Shown here: positions 55,287 through 64,000 of the stretch, piece after piece
How positions within the stretch are numbered: the first letter of the stretch is position 1
Layout: every line of letters starts with the position of its first letter
Assembly (NCBI RefSeq): GCF_009761395.1
Contig: NZ_LEKN01000034.1
Location: 124,001 to 188,000, forward strand
Reading direction: 5' to 3'
Origin: Ursidibacter maritimus
Lineage (GTDB): Bacteria > Pseudomonadota > Gammaproteobacteria > Enterobacterales > Pasteurellaceae
DNA: 64,000 nt
Program-made: the position numbers and the translations under genes
Notes under the pieces: model-generated
Told to the model about the DNA's origin: nothing
Seen by the model: only the letters and a program-made list of their open reading frames with translations
The model's database searches: none

Positions 55287-56231
55287 CTACCACCAAAACT
55301 CACATTCCACCATAATATGCTTAATTGGCATTCCATCTAATACGGCAAATAGCTGTTCTACTACTATATTTCCAATTTTTGAGAAACCAAGATCGACACT
55401 GATCACGCTTGGAAACAGAAAGTGCAACAACGGATTATTACCCACTCCACAGACTTGAATATGTTGATACTGTTTCTCTTGTAAAAATTTCACTACACCG
55501 ATTGCTTGGGTATCTGTGGCACAAATAATTGCAGAAGTTTGGGCTGAAATGACCGCTTGTGCATTATGATACGCCCAATCATAACCAAGCTCCCCTTGAA
55601 TAGAATGGGCAACTAATTGATATTTTTGACAAAATTCTAAATAGGCTTGATGCCGAATGTAGCCTGTTGTACGGTCATTATCCTTTACGCCAAGATAGTG
55701 AATAGTGCGATGCCCTTGCTGATAGAGATAATCCATTAACAACGTAACTGCTTTATGATCGTGATAATAGATAGAAGAAAGGCTTGGATAGTCCTTCGCA
55801 ATAACCACCATTTTATGCCGCCACGCCAGCAATGTTTGCTCTTCTAATTCCGTAAAGGCGAACAAAATTATCCCATCAACCCCCCGTTTCTGGAAGAAAT
55901 CCAAATGTTCCTGGACTAACTGCGGTTTAAACTGGCTTTCGACAATAATCGGTTCACATTGTGCACAATAGAGCAATGGCAAAATGCTAGATAATGCTTG
56001 ATTTTCTGCACTTGAGGTTAAACGAGTAACAATGATCCCAATGGTACGAGAACCGACACCACGCATTGCTCTTGCTGATTTAGACGGTTGAAAGCCATAT
56101 TGCTGAATAATTTGTTCAACTCTCTGCCTTGTTTCTTCACGCACTTTAGGGTCATTATTTAACACGCGAGAAACTGTTGATTTCCCGACCCCACTTAAGC
56201 GAGCAATATCATTGATTGTTAATTTAGCCAT
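55287..56231 (-). CDS. treR: Trehalose operon repressor TreR (LacI family)
   Basis: 314 residues: N-terminal helix-turn-helix TINDIARLSGVGKSTVSRVLNND (residues 5-27), YGFQPSKSARAMRG hinge, then a periplasmic-binding-like effector domain. Family members respond to trehalose 6-phosphate. Its likely operator is the palindrome 53909-53924 before treB; none is seen at its own promoter. Lies between infB and the broken ATPase gene on the same strand. C-terminal end VECEFWW is intact. Confidence 0.9.
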   Translation of the reverse strand: MAKLTINDIARLSGVGKSTVSRVLNNDPKVREETRQRVEQIIQQYGFQPSKSARAMRGVGSRTIGIIVTRLTSSAENQALSSILPLLYCAQCEPIIVESQFKPQLVQEHLDFFQKRGVDGIILFAFTELEEQTLLAWRHKMVVIAKDYPSLSSIYYHDHKAVTLLMDYLYQQGHRTIHYLGVKDNDRTTGYIRHQAYLEFCQKYQLVAHSIQGELGYDWAYHNAQAVISAQTSAIICATDTQAIGVVKFLQEKQYQHIQVCGVGNNPLLHFLFPSVISVDLGFSKIGNIVVEQLFAVLDGMPIKHIMVECEFWW

Positions 56232-56310
56232 TTTTTCTGTCTATGTTGTTTATAACAAATTAAATCATCGAAATGGAGAATGAAAGTAAAGTCTAACTTT
56301 GGATTAGTAT

Positions 56311-56336
56311 AAAAAAGGGCGAAAAGATTTCGCCCT
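56311..56336 (-). terminator. Terminator directly after infB
   Basis: AGGGCGAAA / TTTCGCCCT (9-bp perfect stem, 56316-56324 and 56328-56336), loop AGA, followed on the minus strand by TTTTTTAT. It lies 16 bp beyond the infB stop and ends the rimP-nusA-infB unit before the accessory block. Confidence 0.9.
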
Positions 56337-56351
56337 AGCATTACATATAGA

Positions 56352-58943
56352 CTAAATCGTACGTTTAATTTCAACCACTTCAAAGACTTCGATTTGGTCG
56401 CCGACTTTAACATCGTTGTAGTTTTTCACGCCGATACCACATTCCATACCGTTACGTACTTCGGATACATCATCTTTGAAACGACGGAGAGATTCGAGTT
56501 CGCCTTCAAAAATCACCACGTTGTCACGCAATACACGGATTGGATTATTACGTTTAACGATACCTTCCGTTACCATACAACCTGCGATTGCACCGAATTT
56601 CGGATGACGGAATACATCACGCACTTCAGCCAAGCCAATAATTTCTTGTTTAAATTCTGGCTGTAACATACCGCTCATTGCTGCTTTGATCTCGTTTAAA
56701 AGTTCGTAGATAATTGAGTAATAGCGTAAGTCAATATTCTCACTTTCAATAACACGACGAGCTGTTGCATCTGCACGCACGTTAAAGCCAAGTACGATAG
56801 CATTTGATGCCGCCGCAAGCGTTGCATCAGTTTCGGTAATACCACCTACACCAGAACCCACAACTTTCACTTTTACTTCTGCTGTTGAAAGTTCGTTTAA
56901 TGCTTGGCAAATCGCTTCTACAGAACCTTGTACGTCTGCTTTTACAATCACGTTTAATTCTGCTACATCGCCTTCTGCCATATTGGTAAACATATTTTCC
57001 AATTTCGCTTTTTGCTGACGAGCAAGTTTTACATCACGGAATTTACCTTGACGATATAGTGCAACTTCACGGGCTTTTTTCTCATCACGCACAACAGTTG
57101 CTTCATCACCTGCCGATGGTACGCCTGAAAGACCTAATACTTCCACTGGGATTGATGGACCTGCCGATTGAATGTCTTTACCGTTTTCATCACGCATTGC
57201 ACGCACACGACCGTATTCAAAGCCACAAAGTACAATATCACCACGATTTAATGTACCTGATTGAACAAGGATTGTGGCAACAGGACCACGACCTTTATCT
57301 AAGTAAGATTCGATCACCACACCGCTTGCCATACCGTCTTTCACAGCGGTTAATTCCAATACTTCAGATTGTAATAAAATAGCTTCTAATAGGTCGTCAA
57401 TTCCCATACCTTTCTTCGCAGAAACAGGAACAAATTGAACATCGCCACCAAATTTCTCAGAGATAACTTCGTGTTGTAATAACTCTTGTTCAACACGATC
57501 TGGATTCGCTTCTGGTTTATCAATTTTGTTCACTGCAACGACGATTGGTGCACCTGCTGCACGAGCATGCTGGATCGCCTCAATAGTTTGTGGCATTACG
57601 CCATCATCAGCTGCAACAACGAGTACAACAATATCTGTTGCTTTCGCACCACGAGCACGCATTGATGTGAAGGCTGCGTGTCCTGGCGTATCTAAGAAAG
57701 TTATCATCTTACCGTCATCTGTTTCAACGTGGTAAGCACCAATATGCTGAGTAATACCACCTGCTTCGCCCGCTGCAACTTTGGCTTTACGGATATAGTC
57801 AAGTAATGATGTTTTACCGTGGTCAACGTGTCCCATAATGGTAACGACAGGGGCTCGAGTCACTTTTTCTGCGTGAATATCACGATCTTCCAATACCGAT
57901 TCTTCAAGTTCATTTTCTTTACGAAGAATAACTTTATGCCCCATTTCTTCGGCAACAAGCTGTGCGGTTTCTTGGTCAATCACTTGGTTAATGGTAACCA
58001 TTTCGCCCATTTTCATCATTGTTTTGATGATTTCTGTTGCTTTTACAGCCATTTTATTAGCAAGCTCTGCAACAGTAATGGTTTCACCAATAACTACATC
58101 TGTTTTCACAGTTTGTACAGGCTTAGTAAAGGCTTGTTGTAAAGCACTGCCTTTCTTAGCTTGTTTACCCTTACCTTTTAGATCTTTTTGGTTACGACGA
58201 TCTGCATTGCGTTCGTTTTTATTACCGTTTTCATCATCACGACCACCTTTTTTCGCTTTCGCAACGCCATTTTTGCCACGCCCACGTCCACCTTCACTAC
58301 GACGATCAGAATCACGTTCTGCTTCTAACGCATAGCTTGAAGTAAAACGATCATCATCAAAATCATCGTTGCTTTCACCCGCTTCTTCACGTGCAATTTC
58401 GGCTAAACGGCGAGCATTTTCTGCTGCACGTTTTGCTTCCATTTCTGCTTTTTGACGAGCAAGTTCTTCTTGTTTACGACGTAGCTCTGCTTCTTCTTTA
58501 CGTTTCGCTTCTTTCTCTGCATCAACAACTTTTTCAACTTTCTGAGTTGGTTTAGCTTCAGCTTTTGGAACAGCCTTAGGTTGTTTATTTGGCATTACAG
58601 GTGGCTGATGAACTGCTTTTTTCGTTTCAGCAACTTTGTTTTCTTCAGCTTTTTTAGCTTCAGCTTGTTTTTTTGCTTCTTCAGCGGCTCTTAATTTTTC
58701 TGCTTCTGCTTTCTCTTTAGCTGCTTTTTCTGCAGCTTCTTTCTCAGCCTGAGCTTTTAATTTTGCTGCTTCTGCCGCTGCTGCTTTTTTAGCTGCTTCA
58801 GTATCTACTTTGCGTGATTTACGTACTTCAACCTGAACTTCTTTACTTTTTCCACCCGCTGTAGTACCACTTACCGTTGTTTTTGTTCTACGTTGTAAAC
58901 TTAATTTTTTGGGTGCTTCAATTTTGATTTCATTATCACTCAT
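56352..58943 (-). CDS. infB: Translation initiation factor IF-2
   Basis: GTPase that places initiator tRNA on the 30S and promotes subunit joining. 863 residues: IF2 N-terminal domain (residues 1-55), Ala/Lys/Glu-rich linker (about 55-270), second N-domain, G domain with [30 protein letters not shown] and NKIDKPEA, and C-terminal domains that bind fMet-tRNA. An AAGGAGAAAGAAT ribosome site. Encoded downstream of rimP and nusA as in E. coli, but rbfA does not follow. Confidence 0.98.
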   Translation of the reverse strand: MSDNEIKIEAPKKLSLQRRTKTTVSGTTAGGKSKEVQVEVRKSRKVDTEAAKKAAAAEAAKLKAQAEKEAAEKAAKEKAEAEKLRAAEEAKKQAEAKKAEENKVAETKKAVHQPPVMPNKQPKAVPKAEAKPTQKVEKVVDAEKEAKRKEEAELRRKQEELARQKAEMEAKRAAENARRLAEIAREEAGESNDDFDDDRFTSSYALEAERDSDRRSEGGRGRGKNGVAKAKKGGRDDENGNKNERNADRRNQKDLKGKGKQAKKGSALQQAFTKPVQTVKTDVVIGETITVAELANKMAVKATEIIKTMMKMGEMVTINQVIDQETAQLVAEEMGHKVILRKENELEESVLEDRDIHAEKVTRAPVVTIMGHVDHGKTSLLDYIRKAKVAAGEAGGITQHIGAYHVETDDGKMITFLDTPGHAAFTSMRARGAKATDIVVLVVAADDGVMPQTIEAIQHARAAGAPIVVAVNKIDKPEANPDRVEQELLQHEVISEKFGGDVQFVPVSAKKGMGIDDLLEAILLQSEVLELTAVKDGMASGVVIESYLDKGRGPVATILVQSGTLNRGDIVLCGFEYGRVRAMRDENGKDIQSAGPSIPVEVLGLSGVPSAGDEATVVRDEKKAREVALYRQGKFRDVKLARQQKAKLENMFTNMAEGDVAELNVIVKADVQGSVEAICQALNELSTAEVKVKVVGSGVGGITETDATLAAASNAIVLGFNVRADATARRVIESENIDLRYYSIIYELLNEIKAAMSGMLQPEFKQEIIGLAEVRDVFRHPKFGAIAGCMVTEGIVKRNNPIRVLRDNVVIFEGELESLRRFKDDVSEVRNGMECGIGVKNYNDVKVGDQIEVFEVVEIKRTI

Positions 58944-58962
58944 TATTCTTTCTCCTTAAGAT

Positions 58963-60477
58963 TTAGCTAAACCAACAAATTTGACGAGCTGCCATAATCA
59001 ATTCGCCAGCTTTTTCTGCGCTTAGTTCTTCAATATCTGCTAAATCATCCACACCTTGTTCAGCAAGATCTTCAAGGGTAGTAATTTGTTTTTCAGCTAA
59101 ACGGAATGCAATATGGCGATCCATTCCTTCTAGATTTAATAATTTATCTTCAATATGTGCTTGTTTTAACGCTTCTTCTTCTGCTAATGCTTTTGCAGTT
59201 AGTGCATTTTTTGCACGAGCTTGAAGTTCTTCTACTAGATCTTCATCTTCTAAGCCATCAATTGCTGTTAATTCATTAACTGGCACATAAGCTAATTCTT
59301 CAAGGCTAGTAAATCCTTCATCAATTAAAATATGAGCAAATTCTTCGTCAATTTCCAAGCTATTTACAAATAAATCAATAACTTTGTTATCTTCTGCTTG
59401 ATGTTTTTTATCTAACTCATCAGTCGTCATCACATTTAACGTCCAACCTGTTAGTTGGTTCGCTAAACGAACGTTTTGACCATTACGACCGATCGCTTGT
59501 GCGAGTGCTGATGCATCAACAGCAAGATCCATTGAGTGATTATCTTCATCAACCACAATTGAACTTACGTCCGCTGGTGCCATTGCATTGATAACAAATT
59601 GAGCTGGATTATCGTCCCAAAGTACAATATCAACACGCTCACCACCAAGTTCATTACTGATAGCTTGCACACGAGCACCACGCATACCAACACAAGCACC
59701 AACTGGGTCAATGCGTTTATCATTACTTTTCACTGCAATTTTGGCACGAGAACCAGGGTCACGAGATGCACCTTTAATTTCAATGAGTTCTTCACCAATT
59801 TCAGGTACTTCTAATTTGAATAACTCTTGTAACATCACTGGTTTAGCACGCGTTACAAATAATTGTGGACCTTTTGATTCAGGTTTGATTTGATATAACA
59901 CACCGCGCAAACGATCGCCAGGACGAAAATTTTCACGTGGTAACATATCTTCACGCACAATAACAGCTTCCGCTTGGTTACCGAGATCTAAGATGATCTG
60001 TTCGCGGCTTACTTTCTTCACTGTTGCGGTAATAATTGAGCCTAATTGTGAGCGGAACTGTTCAACAACTTTATTACGCTCTGCTTCACGAATTTTCGTG
60101 CTAATCACTTGGCGTGCAGTTTGCATTGTAATACGGTCAAATGCGATTGAATCAATCTCATCTTCAATGTAGTCGCCTAATTGAATCGTTGGATTTTCAA
60201 ATTGTGCCGCTTCTAACGTAATTTCTTTAGTTTGGTGAGTCACTTTTTCAACCACTAACCAACGGCGGAAAGTTGTAAATTCACCTGTTTTACGATTGAT
60301 GACCACACGCACATCAATATCAATGCCATTGCCCGATTTACGATCTTCTCTTTCTGCTGCTGCTTTCTTTTTGGTTGAAATCGCTAGTGCTGTTTCAAGT
60401 GCTTCAAAAATCGCATCTTTTGGTAATAATTTCTCATTTGATACCGCTTCTGCGGCTAATAAAATCTCTTTACTCAT
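58963..60477 (-). CDS. nusA: Transcription termination/antitermination protein NusA
   Basis: RNA-polymerase-binding factor that promotes pausing, termination and antitermination. 504 residues: N-terminal domain (1-130), S1 domain (about 135-200, [27 protein letters not shown]), KH1 and KH2 (about 230-345, with [26 protein letters not shown] and [16 protein letters not shown]), and two acidic repeat domains (about 365-500). 20 bp from infB and 14 bp from rimP. In relatives NusA controls its own operon via leader terminators. Confidence 0.98.
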   Translation of the reverse strand: MSKEILLAAEAVSNEKLLPKDAIFEALETALAISTKKKAAAEREDRKSGNGIDIDVRVVINRKTGEFTTFRRWLVVEKVTHQTKEITLEAAQFENPTIQLGDYIEDEIDSIAFDRITMQTARQVISTKIREAERNKVVEQFRSQLGSIITATVKKVSREQIILDLGNQAEAVIVREDMLPRENFRPGDRLRGVLYQIKPESKGPQLFVTRAKPVMLQELFKLEVPEIGEELIEIKGASRDPGSRAKIAVKSNDKRIDPVGACVGMRGARVQAISNELGGERVDIVLWDDNPAQFVINAMAPADVSSIVVDEDNHSMDLAVDASALAQAIGRNGQNVRLANQLTGWTLNVMTTDELDKKHQAEDNKVIDLFVNSLEIDEEFAHILIDEGFTSLEELAYVPVNELTAIDGLEDEDLVEELQARAKNALTAKALAEEEALKQAHIEDKLLNLEGMDRHIAFRLAEKQITTLEDLAEQGVDDLADIEELSAEKAGELIMAARQICWFS

Positions 60478-60491
60478 TCTGTCTGACTTCC

Positions 60492-60971
60492 TTAGAAATT
60501 AAATACGGGAATTAAATTTGCTTTTTGAATATTACCAAAAGCAAAACTTTGTAAATTGTTTTCGAGTTTTAAGCTCTCATCAAGTTTTAATGTAATTAAA
60601 TCACCTTCAACTGAAAGAATTTCGCCTTGCCATTTGCGACGATCAAACATAGGGATACGCAAATGAATAACTACTTCACGCCCTACAAAGCGTTGATAGT
60701 GTGCTAAGGTAAACAATGGGCGATCTAAACCTGGTGATGACACTTCAAGGTTATACTTATCTGCAATTGGGTCTTCGACATCAAAAATTGCACTCACTTG
60801 ACGACTCACATCACTACAATCATCAATAGTTACGCCACCTTCTTTGTCAATATATAAGCGAACTGTCAAAAAACGCCCTGCTCGTTGGCATTCAATACCA
60901 ACAAGCTCAAAACCCATTGCATCAATAGAATCTTGAACAAGCTCTTGTAATTTCTGCTCTAATGTTGCCAA
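60492..60971 (-). CDS. rimP: Ribosome maturation factor RimP
   Basis: Assists 30S maturation. 159 residues: [10 protein letters not shown]-like [40 protein letters not shown] and [24 protein letters not shown]. The first codon is TTG (60971-60969) behind AAGGAGAGAAAAT; the next residues ATLEQKL match family N-termini, and no ATG is nearby. First protein gene of rimP-nusA-infB, downstream of an initiator tRNA and several terminator-like hairpins. Confidence 0.95.
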   Translation of the reverse strand: MATLEQKLQELVQDSIDAMGFELVGIECQRAGRFLTVRLYIDKEGGVTIDDCSDVSRQVSAIFDVEDPIADKYNLEVSSPGLDRPLFTLAHYQRFVGREVVIHLRIPMFDRRKWQGEILSVEGDLITLKLDESLKLENNLQSFAFGNIQKANLIPVFNF

Positions 60972-61062
60972 ATTTTCTCTCCTTATTTAATTTCCCTTTC
61001 CTTTGATACAACGTGAAATTATAGGTAAAGGGTCAGTGTTATTTTTTTAACAGATATAAAAA

Positions 61063-61083
61063 AAGAGCTATAAAAGCCCTCTT
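61063..61083 (-). terminator. Imperfect terminator-like hairpin 3 before rimP
   Basis: On the minus strand AAGAG...CTCTT with an inner bulged pairing, followed by seven T. Weak stem but a strong T-run; about 90 bp before rimP. Confidence 0.45.
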
Positions 61084-61110
61084 AACACAACTAAAGCTGA
61101 CTGTTAGCCA

Positions 61111-61139
61111 CAAAAAAGCCCCAAACAACAGTTGAGGCT
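61111..61139 (-). terminator. Terminator-like hairpin 2 before rimP
   Basis: On the minus strand AGCCTCAA / TTTGGGGCT (one G-T pair) with a 7-8-nt loop, followed by TTTTTTG. It lies 58 bp downstream of the first hairpin. Confidence 0.7.
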
Positions 61140-61196
61140 TCAAGCGGTTTGTTTTATTTCATTTTTTGCAAATCACAATTTTTAAATAAAACAAAA

Positions 61197-61222
61197 CTCA
61201 TTGTTATCAACATAACAATGAG
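61197..61222 (-). terminator. Terminator 1, directly after tRNA-fMet copy 2
   Basis: CTCATTGTTAT and its complement form an 11-bp perfect stem with a 4-nt loop, then TTTTGTTTTATTT on the minus strand, 10 bp beyond the tRNA CCA end. Confidence 0.85.
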
Positions 61223-61231
61223 CCTTAAAAC

Positions 61232-61308
<77 letters not shown>

Positions 61309-61321
61309 TCTGATGTGGTGC

Positions 61322-61349
61322 ATTATAGTCAATCACAGAACCTTTGCAA
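61322..61349 (-). promoter_or_regulatory. Promoter of tRNA-fMet copy 2
   Basis: On the minus strand TTGCAA (61349-61344), 16-bp spacer, perfect TATAAT (61327-61322); start about 7 bp before the tRNA. Confidence 0.75.
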
Positions 61350-61431
61350 GTGCTTTTTTCATTTTATGAAATAAAAGCGGATTTTATAAACAATTCGCCA
61401 ATAATATCAACAATAATGCCCCTATTTCGCC

Positions 61432-62451
61432 TTATACATTTAATAATGTATGTAAATCAGCATCTTTACGATCTAAATAGTGTGAAGATTGAATTTTGCG
61501 AATGGTACGAGAACGACCACGAATTAACAACGTTTCTGTTGTAGCTAAATTCCCTTTACGCTGAATACCTTTTAATAAATCACCCGTCGTAATTCCTGTT
61601 GCAGAGAACACAATATTATCATCACGCACAAGATCTTCTAATTTTAGAACTTCATTAATTGGTACATTTAAGGCTTCACAACGTGAAATTTCATTCTCTG
61701 CATAAGCAAGGTTTTCTAGCGAATTACCTTTGACTTGGTTACGTGGAATTAGCCTTGCCTGCATATCGCCTCCTAAAGCACGCACAGCTGCAGCTGCGAC
61801 AACTCCCTCTGGTGCACCACCAATACCGTATAGTATGTCTAACTCACTTTCAGGTAAACAGCATTGTACTGCAGCAGCTACATCTCCATCAGGAATTGCC
61901 ATTACTCGCACGCCTAGCTGTTGCATTTCAGCAATAACTTTAGTGTGGCGAGGTTTATCTAGCACAGCAACGGTTAATTGTGAAAGTAATTTTCCTTTTT
62001 TAGATGCCACTCGGCGAAGATTTTCTTCAATCGGTAAGTTAAGATCAATCATTCCTTTAGCATCATTACCTACTACTAGTTTTTCCATGTACATATCAGG
62101 TGCTTGTAAGAAAGTATCTTTACCACCAGCTGCTAATACTGATAATGCATTCGCCTGTCCCATCGCTGTCATTCGAGTACCATCAATAGGATCTACCGCA
62201 ATGGTTACCACCTCATCTTCAGGACGAGACAAACCGATTTTCTCGCCAATGTAGAGCATTGGTGCTTGATCAATTTCGCCTTCGCCAATTACTACTTCAC
62301 CCTGGATTTCCATCTGATTTAATAACAGACGCATTGCTTTAACCGCAGCCTCATCTGCTGCATTTTTATTCCCTCGACCTAACCAAGCAAATGCTGCTAA
62401 TGCCGCTGCTTCTGTCACACGAGAAAATTCAATAGAAAGAGATCTGTTCAT
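61432..62451 (-). CDS. glpX: Class II fructose-1,6-bisphosphatase
   Basis: Gluconeogenic phosphatase, metal dependent. 339 residues with GEGEIDQAPMLYIGE, VDPIDGTRMTAMG (metal and phosphate site, about 84-96), GIGGAPEGVVAAAAVRALGGDMQARL and a C-terminal SHYLDRK. Single gene, 124 bp from the tRNA and divergent from glnS. ATG at 62451 after TAAGGAGCTAAAG. Confidence 0.96.
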   Translation of the reverse strand: MNRSLSIEFSRVTEAAALAAFAWLGRGNKNAADEAAVKAMRLLLNQMEIQGEVVIGEGEIDQAPMLYIGEKIGLSRPEDEVVTIAVDPIDGTRMTAMGQANALSVLAAGGKDTFLQAPDMYMEKLVVGNDAKGMIDLNLPIEENLRRVASKKGKLLSQLTVAVLDKPRHTKVIAEMQQLGVRVMAIPDGDVAAAVQCCLPESELDILYGIGGAPEGVVAAAAVRALGGDMQARLIPRNQVKGNSLENLAYAENEISRCEALNVPINEVLKLEDLVRDDNIVFSATGITTGDLLKGIQRKGNLATTETLLIRGRSRTIRKIQSSHYLDRKDADLHTLLNV

Positions 62452-62540
62452 CTTTAGCTCCTTAAGAGAAACACTTTAAAGAATAGATATCGGCTATTGC
62501 CAATGATGCAAGAATAACATAGTTCTGCTCAAAGCTCTTT

Positions 62541-62549
62541 ACAAGCGGT
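62541..62549 (+). repeat. DNA uptake signal sequence (Apl-type 9-mer)
   Basis: ACAAGCGGT followed by AAGATTTGTAGGAAATTTTGCA, a typical full word with its AT-rich flank. Confidence 0.88.
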
Positions 62550-62581
62550 AAGATTTGTAGGAAATTTTGCAGATTAACTAA

Positions 62582-62618
62582 TTATCGACACTCTTGTTAT
62601 TTAAGTTATTGTCGATAA
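62582..62618. repeat. 9-bp inverted repeat in the glnS promoter region
   Basis: TTATCGACA (62582-62590), 19 nt, TGTCGATAA (62610-62618): perfect arms 42 bp before the glnS start codon. Could be an operator or leader hairpin; no factor is assigned. Confidence 0.6.
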
Positions 62619-62659
62619 AGTGTAGAATGTTCCGTTATTTTACCTTAAACGAGAGAAAT

Positions 62660-64000
62660 ATGAGCAACGAAGAGATTTTATCTGCAGAACAGAACGATGT
62701 TCGTGCCAATTTTATTACCCATATCATTGATGAAGATTTAGCATCAGGAAAGCATAAAAGTGTTCACACTCGCTTTCCACCTGAGCCTAACGGTTATTTG
62801 CATATCGGGCATGCTAAATCAATCTGCTTAAACTTTGGTATTGCTGAAGACTACAACGGCTTATGTAACCTACGTTTTGATGACACAAATCCGGTTAAAG
62901 AAGATGTGGAATATGTTGAATCTATAAAAGAAGACGTAAAATGGCTTGGATTTAACTGGGAAGGCGAACCGCGCTACGCCTCAGATTATTTTGACCAACT
63001 CTATGGCTATGCTATTGAACTAATTGAAAAAGGGTTAGCTTATGTTGATGAGCTTTCACCTGAAGAAATTAGAGAATATCGTGGTACATTAACTGAACCA
63101 GGTAAAAATAGCCCTTATCGAGATCGCCCAATCGAAGAAAACTTAGCTCTCTTTGAAAAAATGAAAAACGGTGAGTTTGCTGAAGGTAAAGCTTGCTTAC
63201 GAGCTAAAATTGATATGGCATCTTCTTTTATCGTAATGCGTGACCCTGTAATTTATCGTATTAAATTTGCTAGCCATCACCAAACAGGCGATAAATGGTG
63301 TATTTATCCAATGTACGATTTTACACACTGCATTTCAGATGCGATTGAGCGTATTACTCACTCAATCTGTACGCTAGAATTCCAAGACAATCGTCGTTTA
63401 TATGATTGGGTGTTAGAAAATATTTCGATTGAACGTCCACTACCGCATCAATACGAGTTCTCTCGTTTAAACTTAGAAGGTACATTAACCTCCAAACGTA
63501 AATTACTCAAACTAGTCACCGATGGTATTGTTGATGGTTGGAATGACCCACGAATGCCAACAATTTCAGGCTTACGTCGTCGTGGTTATACGCCAGCATC
63601 ATTGCGTGAATTTGCTCGCCGTATCGGTGTGACCAAGCAAGATAACGTGGTGGAATACAGTGCATTGGAATCTTGTATTCGTGATGATCTCAATACTAAT
63701 GCACCACGAGCGATGGCTGTGATCAACCCTGTTAAAGTTGTTATCGAAAACTTTACAGGTGAAGAAATCTTAACCGCTCCAAACCACCCTAATCGTGAAG
63801 ACCTAGGTGTGCGTGAATTGCCTTTCACTCGCGAACTTTATATTGATGAAGCTGACTTCCGTGAAGAAGCGAATAAACAATATAAACGTTTAGTGCTTGG
63901 CAAAGAAGTCCGTTTACGTAATGCCTATGTAATTAAAGCAGAACGTGTTGAAAAAGATGCAAGCGGTAAGATCACCACAATCTTTTGCAGTTACGATCCT
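62660..64000 (+). CDS. glnS: Glutaminyl-tRNA synthetase, N-terminal 447 residues
   Basis: Class I synthetase charging tRNA-Gln. The gene runs off the window at 64000, with an uninterrupted frame of 447 codons (family about 555). Seen: YLHIGHAKS (HIGH box, residues 47-55), [37 protein letters not shown] (variant KMSKS loop), and [25 protein letters not shown]. The ATG at 62660 follows CGAGAGAAAT, a modest ribosome site. Confidence 0.96.
   Translation, partial: MSNEEILSAEQNDVRANFITHIIDEDLASGKHKSVHTRFPPEPNGYLHIGHAKSICLNFGIAEDYNGLCNLRFDDTNPVKEDVEYVESIKEDVKWLGFNWEGEPRYASDYFDQLYGYAIELIEKGLAYVDELSPEEIREYRGTLTEPGKNSPYRDRPIEENLALFEKMKNGEFAEGKACLRAKIDMASSFIVMRDPVIYRIKFASHHQTGDKWCIYPMYDFTHCISDAIERITHSICTLEFQDNRRLYDWVLENISIERPLPHQYEFSRLNLEGTLTSKRKLLKLVTDGIVDGWNDPRMPTISGLRRRGYTPASLREFARRIGVTKQDNVVEYSALESCIRDDLNTNAPRAMAVINPVKVVIENFTGEEILTAPNHPNREDLGVRELPFTRELYIDEADFREEANKQYKRLVLGKEVRLRNAYVIKAERVEKDASGKITTIFCSYDP

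Noticed and set aside
57819-58335. Plus-strand frames of over 100 codons opposite infB
   Set aside because: Antisense shadows produced by the biased Ala/Lys/Glu codons of IF-2; no homology.
61730-62254. Plus-strand 174-codon frame opposite glpX
   Set aside because: Antisense to a conserved enzyme gene; composition is that of a mirror frame.

Overview
The window is chromosomal DNA of a gamma-proteobacterium of the family Pasteurellaceae. Three things show this: the gene content (fdxGHI with selenocysteine, mukFEB, ftsB-ispD-ispF, trpR-mtgA, sspAB, nusA-infB), the low G+C, and many copies of the 9-mer ACAAGCGGT and its core AAGCGGT. That 9-mer is the DNA-uptake word of the Actinobacillus pleuropneumoniae / Mannheimia / [Haemophilus] ducreyi branch. 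I did not notice the H. influenzae-type word AAGTGCGGT. Genus and species cannot be fixed from the sequence alone.

Layout. 1-2.5 kb: the 3' part of an autotransporter with 14-residue repeats, then a broken queF. 2.5-7 kb: ackA-pta (acetate fermentation) and ybgI. 7-12.7 kb: the formate dehydrogenase operon fdxGHI (minus strand; in-frame UGA with a SECIS hairpin) opposite fdhD. 12.7-16.6 kb: ompW with a consensus FNR promoter, a pseudouridine synthase, a histidine phosphatase, a DUF1294 protein and glyA. 16.7-25 kb: glnD, pckA, ftsB-ispD-ispF, an initiator tRNA, mltA and xseA. 26-33 kb: small stress and ribosome-associated genes (glsB-like, arfA, methyltransferase, perM-like, darP, sirB2), an orphan ABC binding protein, sspAB, a yeeX-like gene and a carbonic anhydrase. 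33-40 kb: the MukBEF condensin operon. 40-48 kb: trpR-mtgA-rimK, lolA behind a 43-residue lipoprotein gene, cspD, ridA-pgeF, yejK, bamE, mltB. 48-61 kb: the translation operon rimP-nusA-infB / rbfA-truB, split by about 7 kb of accessory DNA. 61-64 kb: a second identical initiator tRNA, glpX, and the 5' part of glnS.

The accessory block (about 49.4-56.3 kb) is the most plastic part. It holds treR, a frameshifted AAA ATPase/DUF4143 gene, treB and treC for trehalose use, and a cation-efflux/MerR cassette lodged between treB and treC. treB has an almost textbook control region: a perfect CRP site, a perfect 16-bp LacI-family palindrome and a sigma70 promoter. The metal cassette has the 19-bp-spacer promoter expected for MerR control.

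Functionally the region is housekeeping for a facultative anaerobe: formate oxidation, acetate kinase/Pta, PEP carboxykinase and FNR-controlled ompW, plus envelope biogenesis and translation or ribosome rescue. I found no CRISPR array, rRNA, prophage or intact insertion sequence. No clearly new multi-gene system is visible. The best leads are regulatory architectures and small genes: arfA with a terminator inside its reading frame, the 43-residue lipoprotein beside lolA, tandem terminators before rimP-nusA, the rbfA leader hairpin, and the infB/rbfA insertion site.
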